From: Arthrobacter sp. MYb227
Lineage (GTDB): Bacteria > Actinomycetota > Actinomycetes > Actinomycetales > Micrococcaceae
NCBI RefSeq assembly: GCF_002975435.1
Contig: NZ_PCPT01000009.1
Span: 62,001-126,000, forward strand
Length of the DNA stretch: 64,000 nt
Direction: 5' to 3'
Part shown: positions 18,855 through 28,015 of the stretch, one piece after another
How the letters are laid out: every line of letters begins with the position of its first letter
How positions within the stretch are numbered: the first letter of the stretch is position 1
Position numbers and translations under genes: made by a program
Notes under the pieces: generated by a model
The model's database searches: none
What the model saw: the letters and a program-made list of their open reading frames with translations, nothing else
Told to the model about the DNA's origin: nothing

Positions 18855-19760
18855 CTAAGTCTGGGGTAGCGGGAGAACTTGGGCAAGATCTAATAATCTG
18901 CCACGTAGTTCTTGAGAACGCTCGGAAAACCCTTTCTGCTGGCGCACGTAATCGGCCTTGCCCTCGGGTGTTTCAATGCGAATGGGTTGATGGCCCCAGT
19001 CGGAAAGATCATAAGGGGAAGCTTGCATATCCATAGTGCGAATATCCCAGGCAAGCTCAAAACAGTCCATGACCAGCTCACTGGGCACCATCGGGGATAG
19101 CTTGTAAGCCCACTTATACAGATCCATATTTGCGTGCAAACACCCCGGCTGTTCCATGTCACGTTGGGTTTCCCGAGTTGGCTGTAGATCGTTAAGCGGC
19201 ACGGCCTGGGGTGTGTAAAACCTAAACGCATCAAAATGTGTACAACGGATCTTATGTTCTTCAACCACCGCATCGGTGCCAGAGGCACCCAGACGTAGCG
19301 GCAGGTACTCGTGTCGGATCCCGTTTTGCTCGGACTTATAGACCATGGCCCACTCGTGCAGACCAAAACACGCAAAATTTCCGGGCCGCTGCACGGTTCC
19401 GGCAAGAATTATGCGTGCAAATCGGATTGCATCGGTCCGTTGCTGAGCAAAAACCTCAAGATCTACTGTGTAGCCGCGCTCGCCGGTCACGTGGTTTTCT
19501 ACCTCACGATAGAACTTCCAGTCCTTGCGTTCCTGCGCCATTTCTCCGGACAGAACTACATCTGGCCCTGGATGCCAACGATAAAGCTGACCGGGTTTTT
19601 GCGTGTAATAAGTGAAAAGAAAATCTTCGATCGGATGTTTTTCACGTTTCATGCGGCGCTCGGTAAAGGGCTCCCCAAAACGTTTGGAACGTTGTGCATG
19701 GGCCTGTGCCATGGGTAACCATTGTTCTTCGGTGAGCCAGACCAGGGTGGAGGGAAACAT
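18855..19760 (-). CDS. 3-methyladenine DNA glycosylase family protein (actinobacterial type)
   Basis: A cytosolic protein of about 301 residues. It matches a conserved actinobacterial family annotated as 3-methyladenine DNA glycosylase: WLTEEQW at the start, HPIEDFLFTYY, YRWHPG, GNFACFGLHEWAMVY, LPLRLG and HFDAFRFYTP, then QPGCLHANMDLYKWAYKLSP. I know of no proven activity for this family, so the enzyme name is only an annotation tradition. The ATG at 19760 is chosen because upstream codons run through the lysC terminator; no clear ribosome site is seen. Confidence 0.75.
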   Translation of the reverse strand: MFPSTLVWLTEEQWLPMAQAHAQRSKRFGEPFTERRMKREKHPIEDFLFTYYTQKPGQLYRWHPGPDVVLSGEMAQERKDWKFYREVENHVTGERGYTVDLEVFAQQRTDAIRFARIILAGTVQRPGNFACFGLHEWAMVYKSEQNGIRHEYLPLRLGASGTDAVVEEHKIRCTHFDAFRFYTPQAVPLNDLQPTRETQRDMEQPGCLHANMDLYKWAYKLSPMVPSELVMDCFELAWDIRTMDMQASPYDLSDWGHQPIRIETPEGKADYVRQQKGFSERSQELRGRLLDLAQVLPLPQT

Positions 19761-19802
19761 CTTCCCATTATCGCAACAAGCAAGGGAAAGCATTAAATGC
19801 GT

Positions 19803-19841
19803 GAGGGTGTGGGCACTTCGTATTGAAGTTCCCACACCCTC
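19803..19841 (-). terminator. Terminator after lysC
   Basis: GAGGGTGTGGG and its complement (19803-19813 and 19831-19841) form an 11-bp stem with further partial pairing (CACTTC/GAAGTT) inside. It begins 22 bases after the lysC stop and separates lysC from the next minus-strand gene. Confidence 0.7.
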
Positions 19842-19863
19842 GCCAAGATAACCTCGGGGGGGG

Positions 19864-21150
19864 TTAGCGCCCGGTGCCACCGTAAACTGTTGCCTCATCC
19901 TCGGCGTCAAGATCGAATGCCGCGTGGATTGCTCGCACCGCGGTGTCGAGCTTATTGGCATCGGTGACGATGGAGATGCGAATTTCAGAGGTGGAGATCA
20001 TATCCACGTTGACCCCTGCTTGGTGGAGGGCCTCAAAGAAGGTGTAGGAGACGCCCGGGTTTGAGCGCATTCCGGCACCGATGAGCGAGAGCTTGCCGAC
20101 GTTCTCGTTGTAGGAGATGTCCTCGAAGCCAATGTCTTCCTGAGCAGCGCGCAAGGCTTCCTGAACGTGCTTTCCATCAACCATGGGAAGAGTGAACGAA
20201 ATATCGGTGCGGCCCGACCCGGAGGTGGAGATGTTCTGCACGATCATGTCGATATTGGCGTGGGCGCCGGCAATGACATGGAAAATCTGGGCTGCCTTAC
20301 CCGGAATATCGGGAACGCCAACAATGGTGACCTTGGCTTCGGATCGGTCGTGAGCAACGCCGGAGATGATTGGCTGTTCCAAGGGTTCTCCCTCTTGAAT
20401 CTTGATTTGGTCATCGGGGCTGGGCAAAACCCAGGTTCCCTCATTGGTGCTGAAAGAGGAGCGCACATGCAGCGGCACTCCGAAACGGCGCGCATACTCA
20501 ACGCAACGCAGGTGCAGGATTTTGGCACCGGATGCCGCCATTTCCAGCATTTCTTCACTGGAAATGGAATCGATCTTGCGGGCTGCCGGAACCACGCGAG
20601 GGTCCGCGGTGTAGATGCCATCAACGTCTGTGTAGATTTCGCAAACATCTGCGCCAAGTGCTGCGGCGAGTGCCACGGCCGTGGTGTCCGAACCACCACG
20701 ACCCATGGTGGTGATGTCGTTTGATTCTTTGCTCATGCCTTGGAACCCGGCGACAATCGCAACGTAACCACGATCGATGGCGCGGCGGACACGCTGCGGG
20801 GAAACCTCGATCACGCGAGCCTTGCCGTGCACAGCATCGGTCAACATACCTGCCTGAGAGCCGGTAAAGGATGCGGCCTTGGCACCCAAACCGTCAATAG
20901 CCATGGCAAGCAGCGCCATGGAGATGCGTTCACCGGCAGAAAGGAGCATATCCATTTCGCGCGCGGGTGCCTCGGAGTTGAGCTGACCTGCAAGGTCGAG
21001 TAATTCATCGGTGGTGTCACCCATGGCGGAAACCACCACGACAACGTCGTGGCCGGCGGACTTGGTGTCAATAATCCGACGAGCAACGCGTTTGATGCCT
21101 TCGGCATCCGAAACGGAAGATCCGCCGAACTTTTGGACAATCAGGCTCAT
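19864..21150 (-). CDS. lysC: Aspartate kinase
   Basis: Phosphorylates L-aspartate, the first step to lysine, threonine, methionine and diaminopimelate. The 428-residue length is the monofunctional type with a kinase domain (about 1-245) and two ACT domains (about 265-420). Visible motifs: VQKFGGSSV at the start, [26 protein letters not shown], and [17 protein letters not shown]. The ACT part contains [18 protein letters not shown] and [16 protein letters not shown], which in actinobacterial enzymes form the lysine/threonine feedback site. The partner gene asd, often downstream in this group, is absent here; the lysC transcript appears to end at 19803-19841. Confidence 0.96.
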   Translation of the reverse strand: MSLIVQKFGGSSVSDAEGIKRVARRIIDTKSAGHDVVVVVSAMGDTTDELLDLAGQLNSEAPAREMDMLLSAGERISMALLAMAIDGLGAKAASFTGSQAGMLTDAVHGKARVIEVSPQRVRRAIDRGYVAIVAGFQGMSKESNDITTMGRGGSDTTAVALAAALGADVCEIYTDVDGIYTADPRVVPAARKIDSISSEEMLEMAASGAKILHLRCVEYARRFGVPLHVRSSFSTNEGTWVLPSPDDQIKIQEGEPLEQPIISGVAHDRSEAKVTIVGVPDIPGKAAQIFHVIAGAHANIDMIVQNISTSGSGRTDISFTLPMVDGKHVQEALRAAQEDIGFEDISYNENVGKLSLIGAGMRSNPGVSYTFFEALHQAGVNVDMISTSEIRISIVTDANKLDTAVRAIHAAFDLDAEDEATVYGGTGR

Positions 21151-21469
21151 GCGTCAGCACACTCCATGGGGTGGGGGATTCTCAAATCTGGGTTTGCACC
21201 ACGGACAGCGGTACAACAATCATTTTAGCCATTGTGGTGCATCTGAAGGGCATTTGATGAACACACATGGTCATATTCACTCCGTGCGCTGGTAACTTTG
21301 CTCGGTTGGATGTCGCTTGGGTCACTTATTGCGTAGTTGCTGCTTCAAATGCTGAGGCACAGCGCTGTTCCATAACGAAATGCCTCAATGCGTGACTTGA
21401 CTGGGAGAAGTGCGTACCGTGAAGCTCACTAATCTTGCATTAATAGCGTTTTCAAGCGGGGGAAAATCA
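21151..21469. other. Divergent promoter region, lysC / ABC transporter
   Basis: About 320 bases between the two divergent start sites. Neither a conserved riboswitch fold nor a clear inverted repeat is visible. An open frame from 21410 leads into the ABC gene. Confidence 0.4.
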
Positions 21470-22450
21470 ATGGAATCAACGGTCTCAAGCCCGGGTTCGA
21501 CTACCGTGGCGCAAACAGCTCAAAACACTGGAATTAGCGCGAACTCTTTGGCGCGGTCCTTTGGACATGTTGTTGCAGTCGAAAATATTGATTTTCGTGC
21601 CGAACCGGGGAAGGTCACCGCATTGATCGGTCCCAACGGTTCGGGCAAGACGACGTTGCTGCTCATGCTTGCCTCCCTGCTTAAACCGAACCACGGAACA
21701 ATCTCGGTCCAAGGGATTGATCCGGTGAGCAATCCAAGGGCCGCACGAGCGGTGTTGGGATGGATGCCAGACACCCTAGGCATGTGGGAATCGTTGACCG
21801 GGCGAGAAATACTCACGACCGTGGCGGCGCTCTATGGGATAGCCAAGAGCGATGCTGCCACCCGCGCCCAAGAGCTCCTGGAGCTTGTGAGTTTGGAAGA
21901 ACTAGCAGACACTCCGGCACGTGTGTTTTCGCGGGGGCAAGCCCAACGGCTTTCCCTGGCGAGGGCGTTGGTCAACAATCCGGCAATCCTGTTACTTGAT
22001 GAGCCTGCCAGCGGCTTAGACCCGGGAGCACGGGTTCAATTACGTGTTCTGGTGCGGCAGCTTGCCGATAGTGGAAAGACCGTGGTGATTAGCTCCCATG
22101 TGCTTGCCGAACTCGATGAAATGGCTGATGCAGCCGTATTTATTTCCAAGGGAAAAACCGTACGAAGTCAGACACTTGCCGAAGCGGGTACCCAGATTCG
22201 TGGCTACACCATCTCGGTGCTTGACGTAACACGCTTACGAGAGTTTCTAGAAGCCAAGAACATTGCAGCAACTTATGCGCAAGACTTTGACTCCCCGCGC
22301 GGAAGTGCCAAGGTCAAACTCGCTTCGGAAACCGAAGCAGCGGCCCTACTTAAAGAGCTGGTCCTGGGCAATATTGCGGTTACAACCTTTGCGCCGTCCG
22401 CTGGCCTACTAGAAGAAACCTACTTGAGCCTCGAGGAAGGAACACCATGA
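21470..22450 (+). CDS. ABC transporter ATP-binding protein
   Basis: The ATPase of a two-gene ABC-2 type exporter, about 326 residues, peripheral on the inner membrane. Walker A is LIGPNGSGKTT; Walker B is LLLDEPASGLDPG; the H-loop is VVISSHVLAE. The signature motif reads SRGQAQRLSLARAL in place of the usual LSGGQ. The last 90 residues form the C-terminal extension often seen in drug or lantibiotic exporters. The ATG at 21470 is preferred for its GGGGGA site; GTG codons at 21410 and 21419 are in frame. Stop overlaps the permease start (ATGA). Substrate unknown. Confidence 0.88.
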   Translation: MESTVSSPGSTTVAQTAQNTGISANSLARSFGHVVAVENIDFRAEPGKVTALIGPNGSGKTTLLLMLASLLKPNHGTISVQGIDPVSNPRAARAVLGWMPDTLGMWESLTGREILTTVAALYGIAKSDAATRAQELLELVSLEELADTPARVFSRGQAQRLSLARALVNNPAILLLDEPASGLDPGARVQLRVLVRQLADSGKTVVISSHVLAELDEMADAAVFISKGKTVRSQTLAEAGTQIRGYTISVLDVTRLREFLEAKNIAATYAQDFDSPRGSAKVKLASETEAAALLKELVLGNIAVTTFAPSAGLLEETYLSLEEGTP

Positions 22451-23541
22451 GTGCCCCGGTAAGAGAGCGTCAGGTGCAACCACGTGCGGAGCTTGGGTAC
22501 CTTTCCGGTATTCGAACTATTTTTAAGTTAGAGATTTTGCAGCGTGTACGTAGCCGCGGCTGGTACATGTTCTTGGCGATGTGGTTCACGGTGATCGCCT
22601 TAGTGGTGGGTTTGACAGCCTTGAACGTAGGTGCGCAGGGCCGGGGCACCGGTCAGCTGATGTTTGAGCTGGTAGTTGCCTTTGTCTTGTTCTTTGGGTT
22701 ATTGATAGCCCCGGCGCTAAGCTCCAATTCGATTACCGGAGACCGAGCCAATGGAACGCTGGCGATTCTACAAAATACGTTAATTACCCCTGGACAGCTA
22801 TTGCTCGGCAAATGGCTTGCGGCGTGGGTTACCTCGCTGGGTTTCCTGATCGTCACGATCCCCTTGCTGTTGTGGGCCATGACATATGGGGATATTTATT
22901 TCCCTGCGGTACCTGGGCTCTTGGGCATGCTGGTTCTTGAACTGGCAATTGTCTGCGGTATTGGCGTGGGCGTATCCGCGCTTGCAAACCGGACACTTTT
23001 TGCTGTACTGATTTCATATCTACTGGTGGCGATGCTGGGGTTAGGTACCTTGATTGCCTTTGGGCTGAGCATGGAATTAGTCAGGGTTGATGTCAAGGCC
23101 TCAAACCAAGAATGGTCAGAGGAAAATATGAATGGGGATGACGCCATCTGGGACCCCAACGACTACACCTGTGGCACCACACTTTATACACAGCCTGCTT
23201 ACGCAACCGATCGCAATACGTGGCTGTTGGCGGCCAACCCATTTGTTGTCGTTGCCGATGCAGCCCCGCGGCCGGTGCTTAAACCCGGGCAAGATGCGGA
23301 TCTTATCGGTCCCATGGGTGGGATTAGTGAGATGGTGCGTAGCTCTCAAGCCGGAATTGCAAATACTATTCCGTGTCTAAACGGGATCAAGAACCTAGAC
23401 ACGTTGCCGGAAAAATCATCACCGTTGTGGCCGCTGGGAATCGGGCTGCAAGGTCTGCTAGCCGCGGGACTTCTGGTTGCTGGGCGGGCCAAGCTGCGTA
23501 CCCCGGCAGGCCGCTTGGCCACCGGAACACGGATCGCTTAA
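22447..23541 (+). CDS. ABC-2 type transporter permease
   Basis: The membrane partner of the preceding ATPase, 364 residues with about six hydrophobic segments. IFKLEILQRVRSRGWYMF opens the first helix; NSITGDRANGTLAILQNTLITPGQLLLGKWLAAW is a typical ABC-2 loop motif. A large extracytoplasmic part lies at about 215-320, with two cysteines (YTCGTTLYT and TIPCLNG) that could form a disulfide. The final helix ends in a basic tail. It overlaps the ATPase gene by four bases, so both are made from one message. No nearby gene tells what is exported. Confidence 0.85.
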   Translation: MSAPVRERQVQPRAELGYLSGIRTIFKLEILQRVRSRGWYMFLAMWFTVIALVVGLTALNVGAQGRGTGQLMFELVVAFVLFFGLLIAPALSSNSITGDRANGTLAILQNTLITPGQLLLGKWLAAWVTSLGFLIVTIPLLLWAMTYGDIYFPAVPGLLGMLVLELAIVCGIGVGVSALANRTLFAVLISYLLVAMLGLGTLIAFGLSMELVRVDVKASNQEWSEENMNGDDAIWDPNDYTCGTTLYTQPAYATDRNTWLLAANPFVVVADAAPRPVLKPGQDADLIGPMGGISEMVRSSQAGIANTIPCLNGIKNLDTLPEKSSPLWPLGIGLQGLLAAGLLVAGRAKLRTPAGRLATGTRIA

Positions 23542-23548
23542 TTTGAGA

Positions 23549-23573
23549 GATCCCCGAGTGCGACTCGGGGATC
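23549..23573. terminator. Bidirectional terminator between ABC permease and recR
   Basis: An 11-bp perfect stem (23549-23559 and 23563-23573, GATCCCCGAGT) with a three-base loop sits between two convergent genes, eight bases past the permease stop. Confidence 0.75.
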
Positions 23574-23583
23574 CAAGAACTTA

Positions 23584-24321
23584 CTAAGACAACACCGGGT
23601 GCTCAGCCGTTGCCGTGCCGGGGTCGTCAGCCGAAGGCTGAGGCGCAATTTCGGATGGCCTAATGGGCGTGACTGGCGGTGGTGGTGCTGGAGTCGAACG
23701 AACTAGGGGAGCAGCTGGCGCCGTGATAGCCGTACTGCGGCGGCCCTCAATAGCACGTGCCAGAGTCACCTCATCCGCGTATTCAAGATCTCCACCCACG
23801 GGAAGACCGGAAGCCAAACGGGTAATTTCAATCCCTAGCGGACGCAAGGTACGGGTGAGGAATGTTGCTGTTGCCTCACCTTCAAGGTTCGGATCCGTGG
23901 CCAAGATAATTTCGGTTATTCGCTCATCGCCCAAACGGGCGATCAACTCACGAATGTGTAATTGGTCAGGCCCAATCCCATTAATGGGATTGATGGCGCC
24001 GCCGAGCACGTGATAGCGCCCGGCAAAGGCACGGGTACGTTCGATGGCCATGACGTCTTTGGATTCTTCGACAACACAGATGACCGAATCGTTACGACGT
24101 TCATCGCGACAAATTCCGCAGGTTTCGGATTCGGAAACGTTAAAGCAGATGCTACAGAACTTCACGCGTTCCTTGACAACTCGGATCGATTCGGAAAGAC
24201 GTTTCATGTCTTCCGGATCCGATTCTAGGATGTGGAAGGCAATGCGTTGGGCAGACTTCGGACCAATACCCGGAAGCCTTCCCAATTCATCTATGAGTTC
24301 TTGAACTGCGCCTTCGTACAC
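23584..24321 (-). CDS. recR: Recombination mediator RecR
   Basis: RecR works with RecF and RecO to load RecA at single-strand gaps. It begins with the helix-hairpin-helix [21 protein letters not shown], followed by a four-cysteine zinc finger (CSICFN...CGICRD, about residues 56-72) and the TOPRIM domain with [14 protein letters not shown] and [12 protein letters not shown]. The common length is about 200 residues; this protein carries an extra 45-residue tail rich in Pro, Ala, Ser and Thr after RAIEGRR. It lies 99 bases after dnaX on the same strand; the small ybaB gene often placed between them is absent. Confidence 0.95.
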   Translation of the reverse strand: MYEGAVQELIDELGRLPGIGPKSAQRIAFHILESDPEDMKRLSESIRVVKERVKFCSICFNVSESETCGICRDERRNDSVICVVEESKDVMAIERTRAFAGRYHVLGGAINPINGIGPDQLHIRELIARLGDERITEIILATDPNLEGEATATFLTRTLRPLGIEITRLASGLPVGGDLEYADEVTLARAIEGRRSTAITAPAAPLVRSTPAPPPPVTPIRPSEIAPQPSADDPGTATAEHPVLS

Positions 24322-24420
24322 TTACCTTCACACTGCCTAATCTTGCTGTTTTGCTGACCCGCCGTAGGTGAGACTACCGTCCCGGCACGACATTTTAGCC
24401 ATGTGTTCGTGGTGACCCAT

Positions 24421-27400
24421 TTAACGAGCCCTATTGGGCCGTTCGATCACATTGCCCTGAGGATCACGTTCCTCGATGATCCGGCCCTTGAGGATACGCT
24501 CAATGGCAGGGACTCCAATCAATGAAGAATCCTCGACCTCGATGTCATCATCACTTGGCACAAATTCCGTATCATCAGATTCTACCGGTGTGGGCTGAAC
24601 AACGGCTGGATTTGCCGGGGTTTCTGTGCTCCGAGGCCGGGCAAAATCCGGTGCATCCGCCGGGTCACCCCAGGCGCCTGCCGCCGGATCAGTGGGCATT
24701 TGTTGTGCAGGGGAGTGCATAGGTGCATCCGCAATGCCAGCAGCACGGTTCATCAACCGTTGGTACCGGCTCAGCGGCCCACCACTGGTAGGAGCTGCAA
24801 CTGGAATTGGAACGGCTTCAGGCTCGGGCACCGTTACGGGCATGCCCCAGGTGGCCGCGGGTGCTCCCGGCGGGGGAGCTACCGGACGGTCGGCAGCGCC
24901 GAGCGAAGGAGCCGGGGCAACGTACCCCTTGGGCGTTGCCGGCGGTGGGATCGGGGGGAGTTCCGTCGAGATGGGCAGTGGCGCCGCGGACTCGGTGCCC
25001 CACGCAGGTTCTGCCACCTGTGCCGATCCGCCACCCTCGGGCTCCCAATCGGGTACCGGTACGGAGTCCGGGTCCCAGTCTCCGCCGGTGTCTTCCCACG
25101 GATCGGAATCGTAGCTGGGTTCCGGGCCGAACCCGGGATCCTCATTTGAGTAGGGGCCTGGTTCAGATACCGGTGCCGTTGGTGGAACCACAATGTTTGT
25201 AGCTTCTACCGCGCTTTGGGCAGGAGCATAGTCATGCAGTACCGGTGGCGTTGGCGCTTCAGGTATTGCCTCCGGAGCCCTAAGAGCAGGCGCCTCAATC
25301 GAAGCCCCGCGCTCGGGCTGCTGGTTCTGCTGCGTCTGCCCAGTACCCCAGGGCTGGGCGGCCGGGGCTGGTGCGCTGGAAATTGGTGGGCTAGTTACCG
25401 ATGATGTTGAACCCCACCGGGTGGGGGCAGGTTGTTGGGGCGCACCAGTGGAAGGAACGGCGGTGTGTTGCTGTGGTGCAGGTTCAGCTGGACTCGAGGT
25501 CACCGCCGGCTCGGGCCGGCGATCAACTTTTGGGCCCGAACCACCCGCGGGTGCGGTTCCTCCCGCGACTACTGCCAGTTCCACCTGGACGCCAACGACC
25601 TTTTGAATGCTTTGGCCAAGAATCATAATATTTTCTTGACGTGAGGCAAATGAGTTCAAGGCCCCGGGGTTTGCCACGCTAATGGTCAAAGTGCGGCCAT
25701 CAAATCCGGTGACCGAAGCATGCGGTTCCAAAGTCATCCAGAGGCGGCGGGTAACGCCCTTGATCTCCTCAAGGATCGCCGGCCATGCCTGCTGGAATGT
25801 TGCCACCGAGCCTGGACCGCTACTGACCGCTTGAGCCTGCTGCGTGGGTGCGCCTTGGTGCGGTGCGGGGCGTTCCTGCTGGGGCGCCTGCTGCATTGCT
25901 GGTGGCTGTTGCTGGAAGTGTCCGGGCTGCTGCTGCCCCGGGTGTTGCGGCGCAAAACGCTGTTGCTGAGGTTGACCCTGGAATTGGCCTGCCTGCTGGG
26001 TTTGTGGTTCACCTGCAGGTTGCGCAGCTTGTTGCGGCGAGGATTGCTGCTGCTGAGCCTGCTGTACTGCGGCGGCTTGTTGCTCGGCACGTTGGGCTGC
26101 TGCTGCTTCTTGGCGGGCAGCATGTTCTCGTGCAGCATGCTGTTCGGCCTCAACCTTTTTACGGGCTTCGGCTTCTTGGAAGGCATGTTCCTGGGCTTCG
26201 CGTTCGCGAAGTGCCTGGTCCTCCATGGCACGCTTGGTGAACTCGGCCATTGCAGCGTTTTGCTGAATCGGTGCCGGTGCCGGTGCCGGTGCCGGTGCAG
26301 CAGCTTGCTCTGCCGGTTCTGGAGTGCGGTCGGGCAAGATACTAAACGGGGGTACATCCGCCGGTGGATGTACCGGGGTGCCCTGGGCAGGATTCACCGG
26401 TTCGGTCACTGGGTTAGCAGGGGTATCTGGAACCGGACCCCAGCTGCCGCCCCAATCGGCAGAATGCTCAGTATCGGCACTTGGTGCTGGAGCCACGGGT
26501 GCTGCCGTAGAACTCGGTGTCACAACCTCGACAGCATCCGGTACTTCTACCGGTACCGGTGTTTCGTGAACCGGCTCCGGGGTTGGTTCGGCGGCCACAG
26601 GTGCTTGTGGTGCCTCCGCCTCTGGTTCGGTTATCGGCATGACTGCCGGCTCTGATGCTCCCGGTGCACCACCCTGCTTTTGTTCTCGGGCGGCACGTAA
26701 CGCCTCGCGCGCGGCAGCGGCCCCTTGGCCCTGCGCCTCGCGCGCGGCAGCGGCCCCTTGGCCCTGCGCCTCGGCGGAGGCATCGGAGCGTGGTGCCGAA
26801 GAATCACCGTCGGCCGCGCCGGTGGAGATAAAGCTGTCCGTGGATCCGGCCAAGCGGCGTTCAATCTTATCCAAGCGAGCATTGATGCCACGCTCGGTGG
26901 TATCGGATGCCGGAAGCAGCAAACGAGCACACAATAGTTCAAGATGCAGGCGCGGGGAGGTGGCCCCGGACATCTCCGTCAAGCCGGTATTGGTGATATC
27001 GGCCCAACGGCTCAGCTCTGCCTGACCAAGTCCTGCTGCTTGTTCTTGCATGCGCTGCAGCTGATCCTCGGGCAACCCACGAATAATCTGGGCAGCGTCA
27101 TCGGGAACAGCGCGCACAATGATCAGATCGCGGAAGCATTCGAGCAGATCTTCAACAAAGCGGCGTGGGTCATGACCCGTCTGCACCACGCGGTCAACCG
27201 CACCAAAGACCGTTGCCGCATCGCCAGCGCCAAGTGCATCGACAACGTCGTCAAGCAGCGAAGCGTGGGTGTAGCCCAGCAGGGATACCGCGAGCTCGTA
27301 ATCAAGACCGTTAGGTCCGGCGCCGGCAATCAACTGGTCAAGCACTGACAAGGAATCACGAACGGAGCCGCCACCGGCACGAATCACCAGCGACAGCACA

Positions 27401-28005
27401 CCCGGAGCTACCGCTACACCTTCGGCGGTGCACAAGTATTCGAGGTACTTGATAAGCGGCTCGGGCGGCACCAAACGGAACGGATAATGGTGGGTACGCG
27501 AACGGATCGTGCCAATGACCTTGTCGGGCTCGGTCGTGGCGAAGATGAACTTAATATGCTCTGGTGGCTCTTCAACGATCTTTAGCAGGGCGTTGAAGCC
27601 CGCCGAGGTGACCATGTGGGCCTCATCAATGATGAAGATCTTGTAGCGGTCACGCACCGGGGCAAAGGTTGCTCGTTCGCGCAGATCACGTGCGTCATCA
27701 ACGCCACCGTGGGAGGCAGCATCAATTTCGATCACGTCAAGGGAACCCGGGCCGCCGCTGGCCAGCTCAACACAGCTGGGGCAGGTGCCACACGGGGTCG
27801 GCGTTGGACCCTGCGCGCAGTTTAGGCAGCGGGCAAGGATTCGGGCGGACGTTGTCTTTCCACAACCGCGCGGACCCGAGAAGAGGTAGGCATGATTGAC
27901 CCGGTTCTTTTCCAGGGCAGTCATCAGCGGTGTGGTGACATGTTCCTGTCCGATCACGTCCGCGAAATTGTCGGGACGGTAGCGACGGTAAAGAGCTGTA
28001 CTCAC
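24421..28005 (-). CDS. dnaX: DNA polymerase III subunit gamma/tau
   Basis: Clamp-loader ATPase of the replisome. From the GTG at 28005 the protein starts STALYRRYRPDNFADVIGQEHV; Walker A GPRGCGKTT is at about 44-52, the zinc site is CLNCAQ...CGTCPSC, Walker B is IIDEAHM, and SRC-like TEPDKVIGTIRSR follows. Domain III and a conserved TFQQAWPAILEEIKG...LNSFASRQ region (about 735-800) are present. It is about 1194 residues, far above the usual 640-900, because of long Gln-, Ala- and Pro-rich linkers, one of them with a 33-base tandem repeat. The in-frame ATG at 28047 would overlap gluQ and adds unrelated residues. Confidence 0.95.
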   Translation of the reverse strand: MSTALYRRYRPDNFADVIGQEHVTTPLMTALEKNRVNHAYLFSGPRGCGKTTSARILARCLNCAQGPTPTPCGTCPSCVELASGGPGSLDVIEIDAASHGGVDDARDLRERATFAPVRDRYKIFIIDEAHMVTSAGFNALLKIVEEPPEHIKFIFATTEPDKVIGTIRSRTHHYPFRLVPPEPLIKYLEYLCTAEGVAVAPGVLSLVIRAGGGSVRDSLSVLDQLIAGAGPNGLDYELAVSLLGYTHASLLDDVVDALGAGDAATVFGAVDRVVQTGHDPRRFVEDLLECFRDLIIVRAVPDDAAQIIRGLPEDQLQRMQEQAAGLGQAELSRWADITNTGLTEMSGATSPRLHLELLCARLLLPASDTTERGINARLDKIERRLAGSTDSFISTGAADGDSSAPRSDASAEAQGQGAAAAREAQGQGAAAAREALRAAREQKQGGAPGASEPAVMPITEPEAEAPQAPVAAEPTPEPVHETPVPVEVPDAVEVVTPSSTAAPVAPAPSADTEHSADWGGSWGPVPDTPANPVTEPVNPAQGTPVHPPADVPPFSILPDRTPEPAEQAAAPAPAPAPAPIQQNAAMAEFTKRAMEDQALREREAQEHAFQEAEARKKVEAEQHAAREHAARQEAAAAQRAEQQAAAVQQAQQQQSSPQQAAQPAGEPQTQQAGQFQGQPQQQRFAPQHPGQQQPGHFQQQPPAMQQAPQQERPAPHQGAPTQQAQAVSSGPGSVATFQQAWPAILEEIKGVTRRLWMTLEPHASVTGFDGRTLTISVANPGALNSFASRQENIMILGQSIQKVVGVQVELAVVAGGTAPAGGSGPKVDRRPEPAVTSSPAEPAPQQHTAVPSTGAPQQPAPTRWGSTSSVTSPPISSAPAPAAQPWGTGQTQQNQQPERGASIEAPALRAPEAIPEAPTPPVLHDYAPAQSAVEATNIVVPPTAPVSEPGPYSNEDPGFGPEPSYDSDPWEDTGGDWDPDSVPVPDWEPEGGGSAQVAEPAWGTESAAPLPISTELPPIPPPATPKGYVAPAPSLGAADRPVAPPPGAPAATWGMPVTVPEPEAVPIPVAAPTSGGPLSRYQRLMNRAAGIADAPMHSPAQQMPTDPAAGAWGDPADAPDFARPRSTETPANPAVVQPTPVESDDTEFVPSDDDIEVEDSSLIGVPAIERILKGRIIEERDPQGNVIERPNRAR
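26702..26767. repeat. 33-bp tandem repeat inside dnaX
   Basis: Two identical 33-base units (26702-26734 and 26735-26767) keep the dnaX frame and add a second copy of an AAAAREAQGQG peptide to the linker after domain III. This is a likely site of slippage length variation. Confidence 0.85.
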
Positions 28006-28015
28006 GATGGCCACC

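Noticed and set aside
21151-21469. Possible lysine riboswitch upstream of lysC
   Set aside because: No conserved lysine-riboswitch core or multi-helix fold is visible; regulation is more likely through the ACT domains.
25720-26655. A 311-codon open frame on plus opposite dnaX
   Set aside because: It arises from the low-complexity Gln/Ala/Pro codons of dnaX read backward, giving a Leu/Cys/Arg-rich sequence without any family pattern.
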